Assembly: GCA_964390555.1 (NCBI GenBank)
Contig: CAYMJU010000067.1
Span: forward strand, 1 to 64,000
Direction of reading: 5' to 3'
Origin: CAVTWS01 sp964390555
Lineage (GTDB): Bacteria > Actinomycetota > Acidimicrobiia > Acidimicrobiales > SHLQ01
Length of the DNA stretch: 64,000 nucleotides
The notes beneath the pieces were generated by a model, which searched no databases, was not told the origin of the DNA, and worked only from the letters and a program-made list of their open reading frames with translations. This document shows, piece after piece, positions 50,243 through 58,832 of this stretch. The position numbers and the translations under genes were made by a program. The stretch's first letter is position 1, and each line of letters starts with the position of its first letter.

Positions 50243-52183
50243 TCAGCCGAGGAGCTCGTAGTCGGCGGCCTCGGGAGTCAAGGTCTGCTGCCAGTACTCG
50301 AGCAGCGTGAACGGCCAGTTCTGCGCCACCCGTCCGTGGTCGTTCTTGTACCAACTGTTTACGTCCGACGCGCCCCAGGCCATCCGACGGTTCCCATCGT
50401 CGACCCGCCGGTTGAACGCATCGTGGACGTCGCGCCGAACCTCGATGGCACGGCGTCCCCCGCAAAGGGCGAGCCCCAGCAATCCGAGGATGTAGCGCAC
50501 ACCACACTCCGAGAAGTACACGATGCTCCCGTTGATCACGATGTTCGTGTTGGGACCGTAGAGGCAGAACAGGTTCGGGAAGCCGGGCACGGTGACACCG
50601 AGGTACGCCCGGGCGTCGCCCGCCCAGTGCTCGTGCAGATCGATGCCGTCACGCCCTCTCACGGTCATCGGTGCCAGGAAGCTCGACGCCGTGAACCCGG
50701 TGCCGTAGATGATCACGTCGACCGCTTCGGTGCCGTGGTCGGTGACGATCCCCGTCGGCGTGATCGCTCGGATCGCACCGCCGTCGAGGACCCTCACGTT
50801 GTCCCGCCTCAACGTCTGCGCCCAGCCACCGGTGTCGAGGACGATTCGCTTCGCGCCCGGCGGGTAGTGGGGCGTGCAGACCTCGAGGAGATCGGGCCGG
50901 CCCTCGAACTGGGCCTGCATGGACGCCGACAGGGTCTGGCGCAAGAACTCGTTGAAGGCACCGACCGATTCGGGATGACCTTCCCAATCGGGATCGACGG
51001 CCACCGCGGCGAGCGAGCCGTCGCCCATGCGCCAGAAGATGCAGAACCGCTTCCATTCGGCGTAGGACGGAAGGTGCCCGTACAGCCAACGCAGCTCCTC
51101 GGAGACCGGATTGTGGTAGTCGAGCGTCTGACCGGTCCACGGGGGTGTGCGCTGGAACACGAGCAACTCGCCCACGACCGGCGCGATCTCGGGGACGAAT
51201 TGGACCGCGCTGGCTCCCGTGCCGATGACCGCGACCCGCTTGCCCGCGAGGTCGACGCTGTGGTCCCACCGGGCCGAGTGGAAGGCGGGACCCTCGAAAG
51301 ATCCGAAACCGGGGACCGTCGTGGGGTACTTCGGCCGGTTGAGCTGACCGACGGCGCTCACCACGGCGTCGAATCGGTGCGACTCCTCGATGCCATCGGG
51401 GCCGCGAACGGTCACCGTCCACTCGACGTCGTCGTCGGACCAGACCGCCGACACGACCTCGGTGCGCAGGCGGAGCGAATCGGTCAACTCGAAGGCCGAC
51501 GCGCAGTTGCGCAGGTACTCGTGGAGCACCGGCTGGGTCGAGTAGTGCAGTGGCCAGTCGTGGCGCTGGGCGAACGAGTAGCTGTACATGTGGCTCGGGT
51601 TGTCGACCCGACAGCCGGGGTACCGGTTCTCGAACCACGTACCGCCGACATCGTCGTTCTTCTCGAAGATCACGCAGTCCACTCCGGCTTGGCGGAGGCG
51701 GTGGCCGGCGAGGAGGCCCGAGAAGCCGGCGCCCACGACCGCGACCCGAACCCGGGCGCCTGAACCGAAGTCCGAGCTGTGCCAGGTCGGCCCCCGCCGA
51801 TCCTCGCCCCGATGTCCCAACTCCTCCTCGAGCAACGGCAGGTACGCATCCATGCCGCTACCACCGACCGCGAACTCCATGATGCGCAGCACGACCTCGT
51901 CGGGTGGCGGCGGCGCGGGGCGGCTACCGGCATCACGGAATCGGATCAGTGCGTCGAGGGCGAGCCGGCGGATGGCTTCGGCCTGGTCGTCGGTGAACCC
52001 ACCCCCCGGCATCAGCAGGGCCAGCGGATCCGGCCGCAACTCTTCGCGCAACAGGGCAAGATCGCCGGTCGCATAGGCGAGGGCCGGCAGCAGCGCCTGC
52101 ACGTCGGCGTGCTGGAGGACGTCCCACAGCTCGTCGTCGGACGCGACGATCGGTTCGATCTCGCCGATGAACGGGCTGGACAC
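50243..52183 (-). CDS. FAD-dependent Baeyer-Villiger-type monooxygenase
   Basis: 646 residues; a GTG at 52183 (MSSPFIGEIEPIV) is proposed, with GGAAA 5 nt upstream; the frame is open 81 nt further. A 140-residue helical extension precedes the first Rossmann loop VAVVGAGFSGLLAGHRL; FEKNDDVGGTWFENRYPG binds FAD. The BVMO fingerprint FEGPAFHSARWD (FxGxxxHxxxW) and the second loop VIGTGASAVQF (NADPH) follow. The long N-terminus is typical of actinobacterial BVMOs acting on bulky ketones. Divergent from an SDR that could supply the ketone. Confidence 0.92.
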   Translation of the reverse strand: MSSPFIGEIEPIVASDDELWDVLQHADVQALLPALAYATGDLALLREELRPDPLALLMPGGGFTDDQAEAIRRLALDALIRFRDAGSRPAPPPPDEVVLRIMEFAVGGSGMDAYLPLLEEELGHRGEDRRGPTWHSSDFGSGARVRVAVVGAGFSGLLAGHRLRQAGVDCVIFEKNDDVGGTWFENRYPGCRVDNPSHMYSYSFAQRHDWPLHYSTQPVLHEYLRNCASAFELTDSLRLRTEVVSAVWSDDDVEWTVTVRGPDGIEESHRFDAVVSAVGQLNRPKYPTTVPGFGSFEGPAFHSARWDHSVDLAGKRVAVIGTGASAVQFVPEIAPVVGELLVFQRTPPWTGQTLDYHNPVSEELRWLYGHLPSYAEWKRFCIFWRMGDGSLAAVAVDPDWEGHPESVGAFNEFLRQTLSASMQAQFEGRPDLLEVCTPHYPPGAKRIVLDTGGWAQTLRRDNVRVLDGGAIRAITPTGIVTDHGTEAVDVIIYGTGFTASSFLAPMTVRGRDGIDLHEHWAGDARAYLGVTVPGFPNLFCLYGPNTNIVINGSIVYFSECGVRYILGLLGLALCGGRRAIEVRRDVHDAFNRRVDDGNRRMAWGASDVNSWYKNDHGRVAQNWPFTLLEYWQQTLTPEAADYELLG

Positions 52184-52346
52184 GCGATTTCCGGTCAGGC
52201 GACCACGAGCGGAAGGTGCTCGTCGTTGTTGTAGACGACCATCGCGTGAACTCCGTGTATCCAATCGGCCCGAATCGATCTACATGTTCACACACCGGGG
52301 GCGGAGCGCGAGAAGATGACACGCCCACGATGTCCGGGGAGGACTC

Positions 52347-53117
52347 ATGCGACTGGCCGACAAGGTCGCCATCATCACCGGCGCGGCATCCGGCTTCGGC
52401 CGCGAGACCGCGCTGCGCTTTGGAGAGCACGGCGCGTCGGTTGTCGTCGGCGACCTCGATGAGGCACGCGGGCGCGACGTCGTCGCGGCCATCCGATCGA
52501 CCGGCGGGCACGCCGAGCTCGTGATCGGTGACGTCGCGACCGCCGAAGGAGCGTCGGCGCTCGTGGCCCGGGCGTGCGAGGCGTTCGGCGCCCTCGACGT
52601 GCTCGTGAACAACGCGGGCATCTCGCAGAACGAACCGCACTTCACCTGGGACATGAGTGAGGAGAAATGGGATCGCGTCATCCGCGTCAACCTCAAGAGC
52701 GTGTACGTCTGCTCGAGGGCTGCAATACCGGTGATGCTCGAACGAGGAAGCGGGTCGATCGTCAGCGTGGCGTCGATCGCCGCCGTGCGCCCCGTCGGCG
52801 GTGCCGCCTACGCGGCGGCCAAGGGCGGGATATTGAGCTACACGCGACAGGTCGCCCGGGAACTGGCGGCCAAAGGTGTCCGGTTGAACTGCGTGTCACC
52901 GGGCTTCATGCGCACACCGATGTCGACGGGCGAGCGCGACGGCTTGACCGCAGCGGAGCAGGACGCCCGGATCGCCGGCATGGCCGAGCGGGTTCCCATG
53001 CGCCGGTGCGGCTCGACTCGCGACATCGCCGATGCGATCGTGTTCCTGGCCAGCGACGAGGCCAACTACATCACCGGCCAGGAGATCGTGGTCGACGGCG
53101 GCTACCTCGTCAGCTGA
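52347..53117 (+). CDS. Short-chain dehydrogenase/reductase (SDR)
   Basis: 256 residues, ATG with GGGGAGGA upstream. TGAASGFGRETA loop, VNNAGISQ, Ser in SVASIAAV, YAAAK, ITGQEIVVDGG. The Asp in VVGDLDE favours NAD. It precedes the second BVMO by 23 nt and lies divergent from the first, so alcohol-to-ketone oxidation followed by Baeyer-Villiger oxygenation is a likely sequence of steps. Confidence 0.92.
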   Translation: MRLADKVAIITGAASGFGRETALRFGEHGASVVVGDLDEARGRDVVAAIRSTGGHAELVIGDVATAEGASALVARACEAFGALDVLVNNAGISQNEPHFTWDMSEEKWDRVIRVNLKSVYVCSRAAIPVMLERGSGSIVSVASIAAVRPVGGAAYAAAKGGILSYTRQVARELAAKGVRLNCVSPGFMRTPMSTGERDGLTAAEQDARIAGMAERVPMRRCGSTRDIADAIVFLASDEANYITGQEIVVDGGYLVS

Positions 53118-53140
53118 TCGCGGGCCACCAAGGGACAACG

Positions 53141-54637
53141 ATGCCGACGAAGAAGTCAACGCCGCAGGTCGCGATCGTGGGGAGTGGATTCGCCGGCATT
53201 GCGGCGGGCGTGAAGCTTCGCCGAGCAGGTGTCGAGACCTTCACCATCTACGAGAAGTCGTCCGAGATCGGCGGAACCTGGCGCGACAACACGTACCCGG
53301 GTTGCGAGGTCGACACCGGATCGGTCCTCTACTCGTATTCGTTCACGCACCCGGACTGGACCCGAACCCATGTCCGCCAGGCCGAACTGCGCGCCTACCT
53401 GGAGAAGGTGATCGACGACTTCGGGCTCCGCCCTCACATCCGGACCGGTGTCGGCGTCGACCGTGCCGAGTGGGACGAGCGGACCCATGCCTACGTGCTC
53501 GAGCTCGGTGACGGGACGACGACGACGTGTCACGTTCTGATCAGCGCCGTCGGGTTCCTCAACGTCCCCTCTGTTCCCGATCTCCCCGGGCTCGACACCT
53601 TCGCCGGTCCGGCGTTCCACACGGCGCGGTGGGAGCACGAGCACGACCTCACCGGCAAGCGGGTCGCGGTGGTCGGGACCGGATCGAGCGCCATCCAGCT
53701 CGTCCCCGAGGTGGCCGAGATCGCCGACCGGGTCGTGCTGTTCCAGCGCGAGGCCGGATGGGTCATGCCCAAAGGCGAGCGTGATCTCACCCCTGAGGAA
53801 CGGGCGGACCGGCGGGAGAAGCGGACGTGGCGACGAGCCCGGCTGAAGCAGTTGCGGGTGATCGAGAAGAGCCTCTGGCGGGCCGGCGCGTACCGGCCCG
53901 GGGCCAAGTCCAATACCGCCGGCGAGAACTTCTGCCGGTCCTACATCGAACGTGAGTTCGCGGATCGGCCGGACATCAAGCAAGCGGTCACGCCCTCGTA
54001 TCCGTACTGGGGCAAGCGGGTGATCTTCGCCTCGACGTTCTACCCGGCGCTCAAACGCGACAACGTCGATCTCATCCCACGTGCGGTGAGCCGGGTCACC
54101 GAGACGGGGGTCGTCGATGCCGACGGGGTCGAGTACCCGGTCGACGTGCTCGTGCTCGCCACCGGTTTCCAACCCAGCAACTACCTCGCCCACCTTCAGG
54201 TCATCGGCCGCGGGGGCCGGTCGCTTCACGACCATTGGGCGGGTGAGCCCAGCGCATACCTCGGCATCACCGTACCGACGTTCCCGAACTTCTTCATCAT
54301 GTACGGCCCCGGGACCAACGGTGGCGAGATCGTGTGGATGCTCGAACGCCAAGCCGAGTACGCCGTTCGAGTCGTGAAGCGACTTGCCCGATCGAACGTG
54401 AGCGCCGTCGAGGTACGCCCTCGGTTCGCCCGCGCCTACGACCGTTGGCTTCAATGGACGGTGCGCAACACCGCGTGGTCCGTGAGCAAGAACTACTTCA
54501 AGTCCGCCAACGGCCGGATCGTCACCCAGTGGCCGTACAGCCCGCTCGTCTACTGGGCCCTCACGAAGTCAGTCGGGCGAATCTCGGAAACGGCGACGCG
54601 GCGGTCACAGCGAGCCCGGCGACGCCCTCGTCGATAG
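53141..54637 (+). CDS. FAD-dependent Baeyer-Villiger-type monooxygenase
   Basis: 498 residues, ATG after AAGGGA. FAD loop VAIVGSGFAGIAAGVKLRR, IGGTWRDNTYPGCEVD, fingerprint FAGPAFHTARWEH (Trp then Glu in place of Pro/Asp), NADPH loop VVGTGSSAIQLVPE, then ATGFQPSNYL. A basic tail (SQRARRRPRR) ends the protein. It lacks the long N-terminal extension of the other BVMO. Likely inserts oxygen into a cyclic ketone. Converges with the TetR gene. Confidence 0.92.
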   Translation: MPTKKSTPQVAIVGSGFAGIAAGVKLRRAGVETFTIYEKSSEIGGTWRDNTYPGCEVDTGSVLYSYSFTHPDWTRTHVRQAELRAYLEKVIDDFGLRPHIRTGVGVDRAEWDERTHAYVLELGDGTTTTCHVLISAVGFLNVPSVPDLPGLDTFAGPAFHTARWEHEHDLTGKRVAVVGTGSSAIQLVPEVAEIADRVVLFQREAGWVMPKGERDLTPEERADRREKRTWRRARLKQLRVIEKSLWRAGAYRPGAKSNTAGENFCRSYIEREFADRPDIKQAVTPSYPYWGKRVIFASTFYPALKRDNVDLIPRAVSRVTETGVVDADGVEYPVDVLVLATGFQPSNYLAHLQVIGRGGRSLHDHWAGEPSAYLGITVPTFPNFFIMYGPGTNGGEIVWMLERQAEYAVRVVKRLARSNVSAVEVRPRFARAYDRWLQWTVRNTAWSVSKNYFKSANGRIVTQWPYSPLVYWALTKSVGRISETATRRSQRARRRPRR

Positions 54638-54651
54638 GGGACGCTGGTCGG

Positions 54652-55428
54652 TCACGCGACCTGGTTCCGGGCGGCGACGATGCGCATCGCCTGGCGCCGC
54701 AGTTTCGATGCCGCGGCGTCGTCGACCCGGAACTTCGACTCCCAGCCCGGCTCGAGTTCGGCACCCAGCCCGGCGAGACAGAACCGGATCAGCTGCTCCC
54801 GCTCGGGTAGAGGTGCTCCGATGGAGCTTCCGAGGTTCGCGTTCATCTGGAAGGCGACATAGGCGAGTTGGACCGATGCCGCCGCATCACGGGGGTCGCC
54901 GGGCGCAAGCTCGCCGGCGGCCATGGCGTCCGCGATCAGCCTGGCCAACACCTCGACCACCGGTTCGCGCGCCCGACTCACCTGTTCAGGCGTGCTCACC
55001 GAGGCTTCGGCGACGAACCGGGTCATCGCCACGTTGTAGTCGTGGTCGGTGTGCTGGCGCGCGTCGGTGGCAAACGTGAGCGCGGCACCAAGCTTGTCGA
55101 GCGGATCGGCCCATCCCTCGGCCTGCCATTCGAGCAACCGGGCGAACACGATCTGCGAGTCCTCGATGAGCGCCACGAGGAGATCGTCTTTGCCCGCGAA
55201 GTGCTGGTACAGCGCGCGCAGCGACAGCCCGACCTCGTGGGCGACGTTGTGCATGGTGAGCGCATCGCCGCCCGATCGGCGGATGAGCTGCGCCGCGGCC
55301 GACACGATCGCCTGGCCGCGCTCGACGGCGCGATCCGCGGCCGGGCCGACCGAGCGTTGCACGACGCGCGCTCGCCAGTCACCCGGAGGGGGCGACGCAA
55401 GTGCCGTCGCCAGCGCCGCGTCGCTCAC
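54652..55428 (-). CDS. TetR family transcriptional regulator
   Basis: 258 residues, GTG overlapping the upstream stop (GTGA). The HTH is at about residues 35-85: GQAIVSAAAQLIRRSGGDAL, MHNVAHEVGLSLRALYQHFA with recognition helix SLRALYQHF, then GKDDLLVALI. The C-terminal ligand domain is not diagnostic. It is the third gene of the amidohydrolase operon, and may bind the 35-bp inverted repeat in the operon's divergent promoter region at 57548. Confidence 0.9.
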   Translation of the reverse strand: MSDAALATALASPPPGDWRARVVQRSVGPAADRAVERGQAIVSAAAQLIRRSGGDALTMHNVAHEVGLSLRALYQHFAGKDDLLVALIEDSQIVFARLLEWQAEGWADPLDKLGAALTFATDARQHTDHDYNVAMTRFVAEASVSTPEQVSRAREPVVEVLARLIADAMAAGELAPGDPRDAAASVQLAYVAFQMNANLGSSIGAPLPEREQLIRFCLAGLGAELEPGWESKFRVDDAAASKLRRQAMRIVAARNQVA

Positions 55429-56273
55429 GACGCCTCGGGTTGGTCGATCCGGTCGAAGAAGAACCGTTGCGCGTTCGCGTAGAGGTAGTTGTCGCGCACG
55501 TCGTCGGACAAGTCGAGCTGCAAGGCCTCAGCGATGGTGCGGGTGATCGAGAGCACCGGCGCGTCGGACGCGAAGATGACCTTGGTCTTGCCACGCGTGC
55601 GCATGAAGTGCAGCAGGCTCTCGGGCAGGTACTTCGGCGCCCACGCCGAGGTCATCAGGTGCAGGTTCTTGTACTTGATCATCAGCCGGATCGCGGTGTC
55701 CCACCACGGGTCGGCACCGTGCATCATGCACAGCTTCAGTTCGGGGAACCGCACGCACACCCGGTCGAGGTGGATCGGGTTCTGCGCCTCGCCGGGAATG
55801 GGGGGTCCCGGTAGCCCGGTGTTGAGGGTGAGCGGCAGATCGAGCTCGCAGCACTTCGTGTAGAGCGGGTAGTACACGGCGTCGCTCGCCGGATACATGC
55901 CGTCTCCCCAGAACGACGGTCCGATCGACGCGAACGCGACCGGGTAGTCCTTCACGAACGACTCGAGCTTGCGCAGGGTGGGCATCGGGCGCAGCAGGTC
56001 GAGCCCACCAGCGGTGAGGGCGAACCGATCGGGTCGGGCCTCGACGAAGTCGAACGGGGAACCCTTCGCCTTGGACAGGTTCGCGGTGATGACCGCACGC
56101 TCGACGCCGTTGGCGTCCATCTCGTCGATCACCTTCGACAACTCCCACTTGCCGAAGATCGAGTCGTCCTTTTTGAAGTAGTCGTCTTTGACCCGGAACA
56201 TCCACTCGGGCTGGTCCGAGTCACCGAAGTGGACGTTGATGAGGCAATCGTGGGCACGGCGAGCAGTTGCCAT
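55425..56273 (-). CDS. Amidohydrolase family TIM-barrel protein
   Basis: 282 residues. A shorter member: the usual N-terminal DxH is NVH (CLINVHFGDS), and later motifs are LTLNTGLPGPPIPG, LKLCMMHGADPWWD and VIFASDAPVLS. Loss of the first acidic ligand suggests altered metal binding. VFAS-DAP and RTRGKTKVIFASD match amidohydrolase_2 proteins seen beside the longer type. It sits 27 nt after the next amidohydrolase; the two may work together. Confidence 0.8.
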   Translation of the reverse strand: MATARRAHDCLINVHFGDSDQPEWMFRVKDDYFKKDDSIFGKWELSKVIDEMDANGVERAVITANLSKAKGSPFDFVEARPDRFALTAGGLDLLRPMPTLRKLESFVKDYPVAFASIGPSFWGDGMYPASDAVYYPLYTKCCELDLPLTLNTGLPGPPIPGEAQNPIHLDRVCVRFPELKLCMMHGADPWWDTAIRLMIKYKNLHLMTSAWAPKYLPESLLHFMRTRGKTKVIFASDAPVLSITRTIAEALQLDLSDDVRDNYLYANAQRFFFDRIDQPEAS

Positions 56274-56300
56274 GGCGGTCCTTTCCCGGAATCGTGGGGG

Positions 56301-57488
56301 TTAGTCGGCGACGGTCGTGCCGAGGTAGTCGAGGGCGTTGTCGCGCATGATGCGCCGCACGTCGCCGTCGTCGAATCCATGCAGCTGCTTCAGGAACGAA
56401 AGGGGCTCGGCCAACCCCTCTCCGTGGGGCCAGTCGGACCCGAACAAGACGTGCCCGACGCCGATCGTGTCGGCCAGCGCCGCGAGATCCTCCTCGTAAT
56501 AGGGGCTCACCCACACGTTGGTGCGAAGCACGTCGAGCGGATCCGCCGGGAAGGCCGATGGCATCTGGTTGGCCTTCTTCCGGAGTCGCTTGGCGAGGAT
56601 CGCCACCCAATCCGAACCGTTCTCGATGCTCGCCACCCTCAGCGTCGGGTGACGGTCGAACACCCCGTGCACGATCATCGACGCCATCGTGTCGTAGATC
56701 GCCCGATCATCGACGAGCACCCCCTCGAGCGGGTCGGCCTTGCGGGCGAACGGCTCGAAATTCTCGTTCATGCCCCACGCGGCCGCGTAGCGCAGATAGC
56801 CGCTGTCGCCCAGGTGGAACGCCACCGGCACTCCGGCCTCGGCCAGCATCGCCCACACCCGGTCGTGGTCGGGGTGGCCGAACGAGCGGGGGCCGCCCGC
56901 CGCCGGCACCGGCGCCGGGCGGATGTGAACGAAGCGGGCGCCCCGGTCGAGCAGTGAGGTCAACTCAGCCTCGGCCAACACCGGATCGGCCAGCGACAGC
57001 ATCGGCGCCGCGAAGATCCGATCGTCGAACGCGAAGCCCCAGTCCTCCTCGAGCCACCGGTTGAACGCCGCCAGGCTCGCGCACGCCGCCTCTGCGTCGT
57101 CGCGCAGCGCCTGCTCGACCCCACACCCGAGCGTGGGGAACAAGAAGATCGCGGCCAGCCGCTGCTCGTCGGCGACCTTCAGCCGCTGCTCGCGGTCGCG
57201 GTACTCCGGGTGGATCGGCTCGATCTTGGCCAACGACGCCGGGTCCACCCCTTCGGGGATCTGGCCGCGGAACAGCAATTCGGTGCACCCGGGCACGATC
57301 ACGGGATCGAACGTCGGGTTGGCGATGAACCGGTTGACCCGGCCGCCGATCACGACATAGGCGCGCTTGCCCTCGTGCAGGACCTGCACGCCACGATTGC
57401 GCATCTTCGGGTCCTGGTGACGGGTGAACGCGTCGAGCGACTCGTAGTAGTGATGATCGGCATCGATCGGTCGGAACGCCAGCTCCAT
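56301..57488 (-). CDS. Amidohydrolase family TIM-barrel protein
   Basis: 395 residues, ATG at 57488 after GAGGAG. PIDADHHYYESLDAF gives the D-x-H metal pair (residues about 9-11), VAFHLGDSGY, VASIENGSDWVAIL and VLFGSDWPHGEGL are the later barrel motifs. Common in mycobacteria and relatives near steroid or aromatic catabolic genes; the substrate is unknown. First gene of a three-gene operon with the shorter amidohydrolase and TetR. Confidence 0.88.
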   Translation of the reverse strand: MELAFRPIDADHHYYESLDAFTRHQDPKMRNRGVQVLHEGKRAYVVIGGRVNRFIANPTFDPVIVPGCTELLFRGQIPEGVDPASLAKIEPIHPEYRDREQRLKVADEQRLAAIFLFPTLGCGVEQALRDDAEAACASLAAFNRWLEEDWGFAFDDRIFAAPMLSLADPVLAEAELTSLLDRGARFVHIRPAPVPAAGGPRSFGHPDHDRVWAMLAEAGVPVAFHLGDSGYLRYAAAWGMNENFEPFARKADPLEGVLVDDRAIYDTMASMIVHGVFDRHPTLRVASIENGSDWVAILAKRLRKKANQMPSAFPADPLDVLRTNVWVSPYYEEDLAALADTIGVGHVLFGSDWPHGEGLAEPLSFLKQLHGFDDGDVRRIMRDNALDYLGTTVAD

Positions 57489-57547
57489 CGTTTCTCCTCT
57501 GGTCACCGGTCGTCGCCTCGCGGCGCGCGCGTGGTCGACGCCGGGCT

Positions 57548-57582
57548 GGAACGACGTGGACTCTATGTGAGAACGTCGTTCC
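57548..57582. promoter_or_regulatory. 35-bp inverted repeat, candidate TetR operator
   Basis: Perfect 10-bp arms GGAACGACGT / ACGTCGTTCC separated by 15 bp, with an inner CTC-TATGT-GAG symmetry. It lies in the 151-bp gap between the divergent amidohydrolase operon and the CMD genes, where the TetR encoded in that operon would be expected to bind. TACCCT (57615-57620) may be the -10 for the CMD genes. Confidence 0.5.
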
Positions 57583-57639
57583 GGGCAAGCCTCCACGTGC
57601 GCCCTTGTCGCGAGTACCCTTGCCATCGGAGGTACGACC

Positions 57640-58140
57640 GTGACGTGGCTCGCCGATGTGCCCGATGGCGAAACCGACTGGGAGCGACTGGCCAGCCTCT
57701 GCCCAGAGGCCTTCGAGGCGCTGGCCGGGCTCGAACGAGCCGCGCGGGAGACCATCGACGCCGACCTGCTCGAACTGGTGCGGCTACGCATCGCGACGTT
57801 GCTCCGCAACCCGGCCGAGCTGTCTCGGCTCGGACCGATCACGAGCGTGCCCCAGGAGAAGATCGCAGCCTTGCCCGCCTGGCCGACATCGCCGCTGTTC
57901 ACGCCCCGCGAACGAGCCTGCCTCGCCCTGACCGAGCAGTTCATCATCGACGCCAACGGTGTCACGGACAACATGGTGGCCGACGTGACCGAGCACCTCG
58001 GCCCCGAAGGCTGCTACGCGTTCGTGCAGGCGGTATCGGCGCTCGAGGGCTTTCAGCGCGCCTGTCTCACAATGGGCATCGCGACGATGCCCGAGCTCCA
58101 CGGAGTCTCGCCATCGAGCCGATCAGGAGGATCGACGTGA
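57640..58140 (+). CDS. CMD/AhpD-fold protein without the CxxC motif
   Basis: 166 residues, GTG with GGAGG 7 nt before. LLELVRLRIATLLRNPAELS and FTPRERACLALTEQFIIDAN follow the carboxymuconolactone decarboxylase/AhpD helical fold, but the redox CxxC is replaced by LLRNPAEL with no cysteine. VVADVTEHLGPEGCYAFVQAV is the closing helix pair. Its TGA overlaps the GTG of the next gene, a second CMD protein carrying the redox motif, so the two may form a heteromer in which only one partner is catalytic (inference). Confidence 0.8.
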   Translation: MTWLADVPDGETDWERLASLCPEAFEALAGLERAARETIDADLLELVRLRIATLLRNPAELSRLGPITSVPQEKIAALPAWPTSPLFTPRERACLALTEQFIIDANGVTDNMVADVTEHLGPEGCYAFVQAVSALEGFQRACLTMGIATMPELHGVSPSSRSGGST

Positions 58141-58631
58141 AACCGAGGATCGCAGTCTCGACCGGCAAGGTGAACCGTTGGGGACTGCCCGACACGTCGG
58201 GCCTCACGCCGGCGATCGACGCCGCCCGCCGGCAGGTCCGCCGTACCGCCCACCACATGAGCACGGTCGACCCGGTCACCACCGAACTGGTGCGAATCCG
58301 CAACGCCCGGTTCCAGGAGTGCTTCCTCTGAATGAGCGCACGCAGCGCAGTTGCGCAGCAGCACGGTGCCACCGAGGACATGCTGGCCGCCGTCGACGAT
58401 CATCCATCGAGCGACCTGGCCCCGGCCCAGCGGGCCGCGTTGACCCTTGCCGACGCCTATCTCGTCTCGCCCGCCGCGATGACCGATCAGGCCAGACAGG
58501 AGGTGGCGGCCCATATGAACCCGTCCCAGGTCGTCGAGCTCGTCCTCAAGCTCACCGGCTTCAGCAGCGACAAGATGTTGGTCGCTCTCGGCCTCGACTT
58601 CGACGCCGTCGAGATCTTCACGACCGACTGA
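58137..58631 (+). CDS. CMD/AhpD-fold protein with in-frame TGA in CxxC position; candidate selenoprotein (CxxU)
   Basis: 164 residues if TGA at 58329-58331 is read as selenocysteine; otherwise a 64-residue piece ending at the TGA and a 99-residue piece beginning at the adjoining ATG 58332, in the same frame. The front reads VSTGKVNRWGLPDTSG, ELVRIRNARFQEC62-F-L-(TGA65); the rear continues MSARSAVAQQHGATEDMLAA and LAPAQRAALTLADAYL. In relatives the piece ARxxxCxxC-xxxR-A...GATE is one continuous helix with redox cysteines at C62 and position 65. CMD-domain and AhpD-like selenoproteins with CxxU or UxxC have been described from marine metagenomes. Alternative: real stop with re-initiation, or a nonsense pseudogene. 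Confidence 0.75.
58339..58362 (+). promoter_or_regulatory. Hairpin 17 nt after the TGA, candidate bacterial SECIS
   Basis: GCGC-AGTT-GCGC (58345-58356) forms a short GC stem with a four-base loop whose second base is G; flanking C-G pairs can extend it past an A-A mismatch. The loop begins 17 nt after the TGA, inside the range reported for bacterial SECIS elements (roughly 16-37 nt). The stem is short and no folding was computed. Confidence 0.4.
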
Positions 58632-58717
58632 CCGCGGCCCGAGAACCCAGCGTCGGGGGCTGCTCCCCAAGCGGCACCAAGGGTCGAAGGTCCCCGTCGC
58701 CCGATCAGATCACGCGA

Positions 58718-58791
58718 GGTCGCGATCGGACTCGTCAGGCGCGACACCCGGTCGCGATCGGTTGACACCGGCTCGGCGCCGGTCCCAGACT
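58718..58791 (+). promoter_or_regulatory. Promoter with direct repeats upstream of the P450 at 58833
   Basis: TTGACA (58762-58767, full consensus -35) is followed after 18 bp by CAGACT (58786-58791, weak -10). GGTCGCGATCGG occurs twice, 58718-58729 and 58750-58761, 32 bp apart, the second copy touching the -35. This suggests an activator or repressor site. RBS GGAGG precedes the P450 start. Confidence 0.45.
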
Positions 58792-58832
58792 CGATCCGCG
58801 CCGTACCGTCGACGCCAAGGAGGACATCGGCG

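Noticed and set aside
58332..58631. Independent 99-residue gene starting at ATG 58332
   Set aside because: It is the rear half of one CMD domain, in frame with the front half; treating it as a separate gene leaves both halves incomplete. It remains the alternative if TGA is a true stop.
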